Origin: Paracamarosporium sp. OC-R06-R3
Taxonomy: Eukaryota; Ascomycota; Dothideomycetes; Pleosporales; Didymosphaeriaceae
Assembly: GCA_019828545.1 (NCBI GenBank)
Contig: JACVRA010000441.1
Coordinates: 1-25,969 of the forward strand
Length of the DNA stretch: 25,969 nt
Reading direction: 5' to 3'
The first letter of the stretch is position 1; the number at the start of each line of letters is the position of its first letter. Below the pieces are notes generated by a model. It did no database searches. It was not told where the DNA came from and saw only the letters and a program-made list of their open reading frames with translations. Shown one piece after another: positions 10,774 through 18,931 of this stretch. A program made the translations under genes and the position numbers.

Positions 10774-11492
10774 ATGGTGCGCATACTTTCAAAGAACCAC
10801 CGTGACGAAGCTGATCGAATAGCCTCCTAGACGCCGCGCCGCCGCCGCCCGCCAACCCGCACCGAAGCGCCCCTCTAAACTTGCGAAAGAACACGGCTTA
10901 ACCGCAGATCAAGAAGCCGAGATACGAGAAGCATTTGGTCTGTTTGCGGTTCAACACCCCGATCATGACGACTCCAAGGAAGGCGTACTTCGAAGAGACG
11001 ACGTGCGTCGGTGTTTGACGTGCGACTGCATCCGCATCCTCACAATCTCTTGGCTAACCCAGTCACAGCTCCCTAAACCTCACCCCGGAAAAGACCGAGC
11101 TCCCCGAAATCCTCTCCACAATCGATCCTCTAGACACTGGCTTCGTTCCCTTCGTTCCCTTCCTCTCCTACGCTGCAATTGCCATCCACTCTAAAGACGA
11201 CTCGGACGAAGATAACGACGAGGATGATCAAGACAACTACCACGACGAAAACGATCAAGAAGAAGTAAATGCAGCATTCAAACTCTTCACGCACGGTGGG
11301 CCAGGCCCCATAACCCTGGCGCACTTACGCCGCGTGGCGAAAGAACTGAAAGAAGATGTGTCGGATGATGTACTGAAGGATATGATTCGCGAAGCGAATG
11401 GAGACGTGAAAGGGAAGGGCATGGATACCGGCAGTGTGGGCGTTGAGGAGTTTGAGAGCGTGATGAGGAGGGCGGGCGTGTCGTTTGGATAG
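10774..11492 (+). CDS. EF-hand (calmodulin/centrin-like) protein with mostly degenerate loops
   Basis: Proposed exons 10774-10776 (ATG alone), 10823-11019 and 11069-11492. The introns are 46 and 49 nt with CTGAT and CTAAC branch sites. The product is 207 aa. The N-terminus is basic and Pro/Ala-rich (PPRRRAAAARQ), then KLAKEHGLTADQEAEIREAFGL gives the entering helix of EF-hand 1. Loop 1 (about 50-61, DDSKEGVLRRDD) is close to canonical. Hand 2 (DPLDTGFVPF) and hand 3 (THGGPGPITL) lack several ligands, and hand 4 carries a stretched loop (GDVKGKGMDTGS). A very acidic insert (about 101-122, rich in Asp) separates the two halves. It resembles fungal centrin-like EF-hand proteins of unknown function; at most one or two calcium sites look usable. 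The ATG-only first exon is inferred because the frame downstream has a stop at 10820-10822 and no other good start. Confidence 0.75.
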
Positions 11493-11814
11493 GGAGATGT
11501 GATAGTGACATGTCACTCGATGATGATAAAGATGACGATGAGATCACGACTTTTGATACCCTTGATATATTTAAAAAATATCCAGTATTGCGTACAGGGG
11601 ATGTGTCTGTCTGTCTGGCAATTGCAGATGTGCTGTCGTTTTATCACAATAGACGAGGTTTTGGAATTTGGGTACATTCGCGCAAGAGAACCTCAAGTAC
11701 ATTTCATGACATTCAATTTACCTACCACGCCTCTATCCAGGCCTTGTCTCCCCAATAAAAGATGACTGTAAGAGAACACACCGCCTTCGCTCCATAGTCC
11801 CCCGAATATTATCA
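11493..11814. other. Intergenic space between converging EF-hand and NLR-like genes
   Basis: This 322-bp interval lies between the stop codons of two converging genes and should contain both 3' UTRs. It has an AATAAA motif on the plus strand at 11754-11759 (within CCCCAATAAAAG), a plausible polyadenylation signal for the EF-hand transcript. No gene is recognised. Confidence 0.5.
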
Positions 11815-13892
11815 TTAACCCTGTTGCAGCATCCCTTCTTCGAGTTGCCACAATAAGTCAGAGCTGACCGGCATCCGCTCTCCTAATAATAAGAGCTCAT
11901 CTCTCGGCAGGCTCTCAAGTAAATACCGTGATTGTCCCGAAGTGGTGAAGAGAGTCTTGAAATTGTCATGTCGTAGCAATGTTACAAGCTCGGCCATACA
12001 CCCTGATGTACTAGAATCATCAAGCCACTGCAAGCCATCGATGATACAATAGACCCTTCCACGCAATGTGTTTTGTACATCTTGAAGCAGGGATTTCACG
12101 GTACCCCACGTCCGGGTGGTCCCGTCAAGTTCATGGAACTGGTTCCAGGAGAATTCGCCACTGGTTTCGAATTCCATAGGCACTAACTCGATTGTCTGGC
12201 GTAGAATGCTATACGCCAAAGAGATGAGCCCTTGAGTCTCGGGGGTATTGTCCCCGCGCAGCTTTTCTGTTCGTCGAAGCTCGCAAAAGTAGGAAACGAC
12301 CGGGACGCTCGATGCTGATGCAAATTCTATGAATTTTGCAGCAAGCATGCAGATCGGACTGCTCGATTCATCGCCACAAAAGTCATTTGATGAAATACAC
12401 AGCATACGTGCGGGCACCAAATCGTTGGTCCATTCAGCCAAGGTTGCAACAGCGTCGGAAGGAATTTCTGTATCTCTAAAAAAATCAGGATCTAGGCGAA
12501 CACGGTCGCGATAGAAGAAATCTTCTAGGTTGGCTGAGTCAAGGAGCAGTTGTTCTCGGTTGATAATCATGTCTGAAGTTCACACATCAGTATTCTCCTA
12601 CAAGTCATAGACAAAATCACGCACCTTCTGCAGGTACACTCCCAACAAAGGATCGGCGTTTTTTCTCGGAAGATCCACTTTCAACTGACAACGAAGATAC
12701 TAGCGTGTGTCAGTTCTAGATTGAAAACGTCGTGCGCGGAAGCCATACTGTTTTCGTTGTTGGAGTAAGCAACATCCGTGAGCAATTTGATGAGGCTTCG
12801 ATACAATAACGCGTTATTTGCTCGTTCCTCTTTCTGCTCTTTTCTCTGCATCTCGAATCGATCCGCGAATTGTTGTGCATAGTATTTTGTCTCGGCATTC
12901 TCTCTCAATATGCCTTCCAACCCAAGCCGCATGTCTCTACTATTCTCTTCAACTACAAGTCTAGTGACGCGCTGTTCTGCCATAGACATCTGAGCGGCTT
13001 TTCGCTTTATTCGCTTAGACTTTCGAATTATATTCTCAATTTCGGCCTCGAATTCTTGAAGAAACCTTTCATTCATCGAGTCTAGCAAGCGTCTACGGCG
13101 CTTTTTTATGTACCATGCCAGCGTGTCGTTAAGGAAAAGGAAGATGTGCGCGTATAGATCTGCAATAGCCTGCTGCATCTCTTCTGTCTTGAAAATTTTC
13201 ATTTCAGTTTCGCAGTCGGCGACGTGCTCACTAATCATTGAAAGAGCTTGCGATAGCTCTTCGGCGATGGCTTCATGGTTTGCGCTCGCCTAGACAGGTT
13301 AGTCATGCCTTCAGCGCAATGCAAATAGCCTACCTTGATGATAGTAGTAATTGTGCCTGCGAAAATTGACACGTACTCATTGCCTTTAGGAACGACTTCA
13401 AGAATATTACTATGTGCATCAAGTGTTCGGCACAATCTATGAAAGTGCATCATCGCTCTTCCTTTTCTTCCCTGATGTCTTTTACTCTGCCACGCTTGTT
13501 CGACATCTGTGACCATATTGAGTACACCCTCGATTGTGGGCTCGTAATGCTTGATTTCTACTTGGTCTTCTTTTGAATTTTGTTTCCGGAATTGCAGCCA
13601 TTGCTGCCGGAGTTTTTCTGCTTCTACCGCGAGTACTTGGGTTATTGGATCGCTTGATTGCATCAGAATTGAACTCAATTAACCGTCAACCGTAAAGTTA
13701 CCTTCCAGCATCCAGTGGCTCCGAGGGCTCATAGAATCGACGCCATGGCTGGATGATGTCTTCAAGTGATGGTTCTTGATCGGTTAGGACGCGACCGAGC
13801 ATATGTGCGTTGCTCTCCGGAGGGAAGCGATCCTGAGCCTGGAAGCTATAAACTCTCACTATTTTCCTAGGGTCTTTTGCCTCTTCGTCCAT
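11815..13892 (-). CDS. NLR-like protein A: DUF7708/Goodbye-like helical domain plus P-loop-less STAND-type core
   Basis: Five exons, read on the minus strand: 13892-13702, 13652-13334, 13289-12749, 12699-12625 and 12572-11815. All introns are 44-52 nt and the phases close to 627 aa. The N-terminal half is helical and resembles the DUF7708/Goodbye domains at the N-terminus of fungal STAND proteins (EYVSIFAGTITTIIK, then NHEAIAEELSQALSMIS and IADLYAHIFLFL). A basic, coiled-coil-prone stretch (YIKKRRRRLLDS...RKSKRIKRKA) follows. The C-terminal half looks like a NACHT/STAND core: a Walker-B-like strand VYCIIDGLQWLDD and a sensor-like LFTTSGQSR. The expected P-loop site is SSNDFCGDESS (436-446), without GK[ST]. 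No WD, TPR or ankyrin repeats follow. It is divergent from the AAA gene at 14232. A regulatory, non-hydrolysing partner is inferred. The short fourth exon is the least certain part; the acceptor could also be at 12685. Confidence 0.7.
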
Positions 13893-14231
13893 AATCAGTA
13901 AAACCTCTTTGACATTTCATATGAGCACGTAGCTTGAGGAGTTTCCTAACTCAAAGTTGTCAGGCTGAATAGGCTGACGCCGGAGGGGTGTGGCAGACGT
14001 TCTTCTGGGGGCTATCGCAGTGACGGCTCATTGGTTCGCCTCGAAGAGGAACACTTGCACGATCACTGCAGTGCAACACTCTGACCCAATAAGACATAGT
14101 ATATTAGCCAGCAAACCTTTGTAATATGAGGGAGAAATTCCGAGCTGGATCGCCAGCCTGATCACACAAACCACAAATTTCGTCTGCTTCGCTCTTCCTG
14201 TTTTTTAACTACGGTATCACACTTATTTGTT
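13893..14231. promoter_or_regulatory. Shared divergent promoter region of NLR-like A and AAA ATPase 1
   Basis: These 339 bp separate the start codons of two divergent genes, so both promoters must lie here or overlap. A CCAAT motif at 14086-14090, a perfect 10-bp palindrome CACTGCAGTG at 14064-14073 and an A/T-rich TATATT at 14099-14104 (before the plus-strand gene) are visible. Coordinated expression of the pair is inferred, not shown. Confidence 0.5.
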
Positions 14232-16586
14232 ATGGAAATGTCGGCAGAAAGCATCACGAGTGAGCAGATTGTCGTTCCTATCACAGGTGGAGGGATAGCG
14301 GAGAGGATTACTGAAAGCAACATTGCAGCAACGCCTGAGCCTTCCGGAACTGCACAGAAGCGGATTAAGTATCGCGTCGAGTATGTGGAAAGTGCCACAG
14401 GGAATGTTCTGCACCGAAAAGAGACAAAGAGTCTTAATTTCGACGAAGAAGCAACATTGAGTGGCGCCAAAACGGTCTTCGAAGTCGTGACTACCATACG
14501 CACAGGTCAAAAGAACGCAGGGGATTTCAGGGCCCCTCATGCTGATAGCGCTGCATCGGTCAGTATGCACATTCTATCTGGGGCAATTATTCACGCGTTG
14601 CGTAATGTGGTCCAATACTACCCTCGTCAAGATCTCTCGAGCGATGTTGTCAAGATCGAATCTCCCTATGCGGTCTTGGTGCATCATTATGACGAATTAA
14701 TGGAGTATCGCGAAGCAGTGAATCCAAATGTGGCAAAAGATATATGCTATCGAGAAAAAGACGCATATGAGCATCTCGGCATCTTAAAGGTGTTCCTCGA
14801 TGAACATGTTATGCCTGCAGTAGAGGCGGAGCGTGCGCGTAACAAACGAGGCGCGTATACTTTCGACATGTACTGGGTCATGACGAAACCAGGGACGACC
14901 TTTTTGGACCGGTGGCTAGAGACTGATGATCATTACGCCGGAGTCATGCATTCTTTGATCGGGGGTAGTTTTGAAAAGCCTGCCACACAGTGGACTATTT
15001 TCTACTGGACATTAACGTACGATGGAGAGACTGTCGAGCGAGTTCTGCAAGTTGCATACCTACAGAAATTTAACGGCGAGCGCGACATGACGATGATACA
15101 ACTAGACCTTCGGAGATTGTCGGATAACAAGACGGCAGAAGATCTTATTAGCTATGGGAAGTTATACTGGAGTCACCTTAGGAAACAGTGCAGGTACTAT
15201 AAGGGAAAAACGATAATTTTCCCGCACAATGATGTTGACGGCCTGGTTATGGTCGACATGGATGCGTACTTCGAAGCCTTCCCCGACCAAAGGCCTGGTG
15301 TCATGGACAGTAGTTCGGATAGTCGAACATGGGTTTCAGACTGCACATGCTCTGTATGTGGACACAACCGAGACATGGAGAAAGGGAAAAAAACGAAAAT
15401 ATTCCACGATTACGAGTCACTTCCTCCAAAGACTATGGATAAGCTTGGCGACGAGCAATATCTCTTGCTTCCTTCTCACGTACACGCGTATGTATTCAGG
15501 ACTAGGACGTGGGGTAAGTGTCACCCAATATTTTCTGAAATTGTCTTTCTAAACGTGGCTAGAGCTCCTTCACGTCAAAGGTCTAGGAGAACCGAATTTC
15601 GAAGAGAACATGATTGATCAGCTTGTCATGGATGAGAAACGCGTCACCACACTAAAAGCTCTAGCAAAAAGCTTCATACGTGTGGACAAGTTCGGGGAAA
15701 AGTCGGACAGAGAACCTTGGTCCGCAGACTTCGTAAAAGGAAAAGGCAACGGGCTTATTTTTCTACTGCATGGCTCGCCAGGGACTGGAAAGACTTGCAC
15801 AGCGGGTAAGTAAAATTATCATCTACCATCAAAACTGTATTGCTGACAACATTCTAGAATGTATTGCAGCTTTCACAAACCGCCCGCTCATGGTACTGAC
15901 AAGTAGTGACATCGGCACTATTCTAATCGATGTTGAAAGGAATCTGACCGAGCACTTTAAGCGAGCGAGAAGTTGGGGAGCTGTGCTCCTGATTGATGAA
16001 GCTGACGTATTCATGGAGAGGCGTACGACTGCTGACTTGACGCGTAACAGCTTGGTCGCAGGTTTCCTTCGCGCTCTTGAATTCTACGATGGGATACTGT
16101 TTCTTACAACAAATCGGATTGGATCGTTTGACGATGCGTTTGTATCTCGTATCCACTTCCAATTGGGTTACCCAGACTTTACAGACGAAAGTCGTCGAAA
16201 GGTGTGGCAAACCTTTATTGACAAGCTCCAGCGGGAGAGAGGTGACTACATACGACTAAACATAGATGCGAAAGAGTATCTTGATGGCAAGGAGCTGAAG
16301 TCTGTGAAATGGAATGGGAGGGAAATTCGAAACGGTCAGTGAGAGGAACCAAAATATTTCACTGTTTTACACTAACAACAAGACAGCTTTCCAAACTGCT
16401 GTCGCTCTGGCTGAATATGAAGCCACCAAAGATTCGGAAGGCAAAATTGTGATGACCGATACACATCTTAGGTCGGTAGTTGAGATGTCGCGTGATTTCA
16501 AAGAATACTTGAAAGATTTGCATCGGGGTGACGAAGGGAAACGTGCAGAAAGAAGACTAGAAAGACTGGATAAACAGGATGTTTAG
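14232..16586 (+). CDS. AAA+ ATPase 1 with DUF7025-like N-terminal domain
   Basis: Four exons: 14232-15513, 15563-15805, 15858-16334 and 16387-16586. The introns are 49-52 nt; the product is 733 aa. The first 200 residues have no recognised domain. A DUF7025-like region follows (about 205-330, including TQWTIFYWTLTYDG and YGKLYWSHLRKQCRYYKG), then a CxCxxC motif (Cys371, 373, 376), a linker with RTWELLHVKGLGEP and a single AAA module. Walker A is GSPGTGKT (498-505, Lys504), Walker B VLLIDEAD (551-558, Glu556), sensor 1 TTN (Asn594), and the arginine-finger SRIH has Arg606. The C-terminal helical lid includes REIRNAFQTAVALAEYEA. No transmembrane segment is obvious, unlike Bcs1. The module should be an active ATPase that remodels an unknown partner. 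The family is common in ascomycetes but uncharacterised. It is divergent from NLR-like A and converges on NLR-like B, with 40 bp between stops. Confidence 0.92.
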
Positions 16587-16626
16587 GGGATAAAGTAATG
16601 GACATGTAGTCAACACTCTTGTCATC

Positions 16627-18392
16627 TCAAGCTTCATTAGCAGTTTGATCCCAGTCAACTTTCCAGTCGATCCCACGCCCAGGTTTCCCAATTATCCTCG
16701 CTACTTGTTGGGCAGGGCGCCCGTCCATGACCAACAGTATCTTTATTTGCAGATGTACAAGTGATCTGTGCCTTATGATATCTTGTAGCGCACATATCGC
16801 TTGATATAGCCCTTCTGTAGCTGCTCCGTCATTCCATTGGCACAAATCAAGCCGATCAATGACAACGGTAAGCGATTCTTTTCCCTGACATATGCTTAAC
16901 AGTTTGATGCATAACTGAGCCATAGCATCAAAGGAAATACTATATTCATCGGAGTTCCATTCAGACGACTGTAGTGCTTCCTGTATATGCCTGTACCATT
17001 GGTGACGAGCTTGGGGATGTTGTTCCGCGAGTTGGTACACAAGATTCCGAACGACACCTGAGAAGGAGTGGCGTTTCGATCGAGAGTTAGCGTAATCGGT
17101 TTGGCAGAAGTGAAATAGCTTTAAAGTGGGTCGCGATTCGTCTTCTGCGACTAGAACCGAGGCCAATGATAGCCAATTGAGCACGACCGAGGAGGAATCT
17201 GTCAAGTTGTCTCCGCCAAGCAGTAATATAGACGATTGGTTTAGTTCTGACCATTGAGAAAATTTCTTCTCGGTCTTGAGTACGGCCCAAGACAATGGAC
17301 GTTGGCTCTGATGCTCACTTCCCAAGTCGCAGAATTCGTCTTCGAGTAACGCTTTATATCGAGAAATCATGACCGTAGGGGATATATTCTCAGATGAGTT
17401 CAGCTTGAGAGCTTGCCTTATCTCCAGTAACTCGACGTCCTGCGAATGTGATTTCGAACTTTGCATCCATTCATGTCCCTGACGTACACGAAGGTTTGTA
17501 TCGTCCCCTGTCGACTCGATGCGCTTAAGCTGCTCTTGAACTTTAGCTAGCATTTTTCGTGTTTCTGCAAGCTCCTCCAGCGTTGCAATCATGCATTCTT
17601 CTTTGATCTCGGATAGCTTGACCCGTAGTTGCATTAGGGTCTTTAATTTTAGAGGCGATAATGCTTTCACCAGTCGACGAGATCTCTGCGCAAAGTAGTC
17701 CACGGTTTCTCGACAGAACTTAATCACCATGGCAAAGACCTCAACAATAAGTGCCCTGAGACTCTCCTTGGGACGGATTTGACGAAGTGTTCTCAAGCGT
17801 GGAAAAGCGTAGGCAAGCTCTACAAGGGCATCTTCAATAGCTTCCTCGCGCTTCTGCTTGTGGATTGCAACACTGAGGAGAACTGAGACTGTGCCGTAAG
17901 CTAAACCACCAAATTGCTGATCGGCGGCTTTGACAATTTCGGCAATACCAGCAAAGCTCTGTAGGAAATCTCCGATTGTACTGGCAGTGTATTGCAATGC
18001 TGTGCCAGTTTTACCAGCTGCGGTTGCACGGCGATGCGACCTCCATGTTTTAAAGGCATTGGAGGCCAAGCTCAGGTTTGTTTCCAGCTCCGATGAAAGA
18101 CCAGATAATTCTTCCTCAGCCAACAGTCTAGAAATCTTGTTCTCTATATCTTGTTTGGAAGCACTGTAGATCTCAATGGATGGTGTATCGATCAAAGTCG
18201 CAGTAGAATTTGGTGCGTCTGATTCACCCAGTACGGCCCCCAAGTCCCAGTCGTCACGGTTGCGATTGAGCTGCCGCACAGGTTCTAGGAGGCTGCTTCA
18301 ACGTCAATGTCGGCAAAGCTCGCATACAAACACTCAGCATACTCGGACTCAGCATCGCCGCTGCCAAACCAGTCGTACTCGTCTTCGGTCAT
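16627..18392 (-). CDS. NLR-like protein B: DUF7708/Goodbye-like helical domain plus P-loop-less STAND-type core
   Basis: Two exons on the minus strand: 18392-18343 and 18292-16627; the 50-nt intron has a CATTGAC branch site. The product is 571 aa. The ATG at 18392 opens a short acidic exon (MTEDEYDWFGSGDAES). The frame of the main exon has a stop at 18298-18300 and no usable ATG, so a spliced start is needed; three nearby AG acceptors make the exact junction uncertain. Residues about 85-290 form a DUF7708/Goodbye-like helical domain (FLQSFAGIAEIVKAADQQF, GTVSVLLSVAIHKQKREE), followed by a coiled-coil-prone segment. The C-terminal region has a STAND-like order: strand SILLLGGDNLTDSSS at the P-loop position (no GK[ST], residues 376-385), Walker-B-like LTVVIDRLDLC and KILLVMDG. 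It ends with no repeat domain. It is divergently paired with AAA ATPase 2. A signalling or adaptor role is inferred only. Confidence 0.73.
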
Positions 18393-18931
18393 GTTGATAC
18401 TGTCGCTCCTACGGTTATGTAGCAAGGCTCTCATGGTGGCAATGAGATTGCGCCTTCTGCTCCAAGGTGGCTAAAAAAGTACAATGTTTTAGATACAAGT
18501 GGCGACGCGTCAACATCCATGATCAGCTGAGAGGGCTCAACGATCGTGGCAATATCGTGTTGTTGCTTCCTCTTATTGCAGGATGGCAGGGTATCTAATG
18601 GCTGTGGGATTAGATCAGTTCGGCTCAGGTCGTATTCACGCTGATTGGATCTAGAGAAGGCTCAGACGGTTCGTGAACAGACTTGGCAACCCCCAACCCA
18701 GAGCTGACGGTCTCACGGCATGCTAACATTCACCAGTGAGGAACGCGAACGTGCACACAGCCCCATCCACGAGCTTTTGACCCCTGTAGGAAGCGGCAGG
18801 TGCTTTGCGAAGATGGTAAGAGCGACACATGGCCTGCTTCCGCGCAGCCCGCGCTCAGCCTTGTCACTTCGCAACCTTCGATATACAAGGCCATAAAGCC
18901 GCGAGACGTTTTCTTGTGGTATGTTGGTACT
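18393..18931. promoter_or_regulatory. Shared divergent promoter region of NLR-like B and AAA ATPase 2
   Basis: These 539 bp lie between the ATGs of two divergent genes. An A/T-rich GATATACAAG at about 18881-18890, some 45 bp before the plus-strand ATG, is a possible TATA-like element. The sequence is not obviously similar to the intergenic region of the first pair. Short open frames here have no recognisable content. Confidence 0.45.

Noticed and set aside
10616..10822. 68-codon frame as first exon of the EF-hand gene
   Set aside because: It ends in a stop at 10820-10822, has no recognisable content, and no donor inside it gives a better join than the ATG at 10774.
12625..12683. Alternative frame of the fourth exon of NLR-like A (translation LKVDLPRKNADPLLG)
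   Set aside because: It looked protein-like, but its donor at 12624 would then be phase 0 and the next exon would open with ACA TGA. The frame that joins the flanking exons in phase is the third one.
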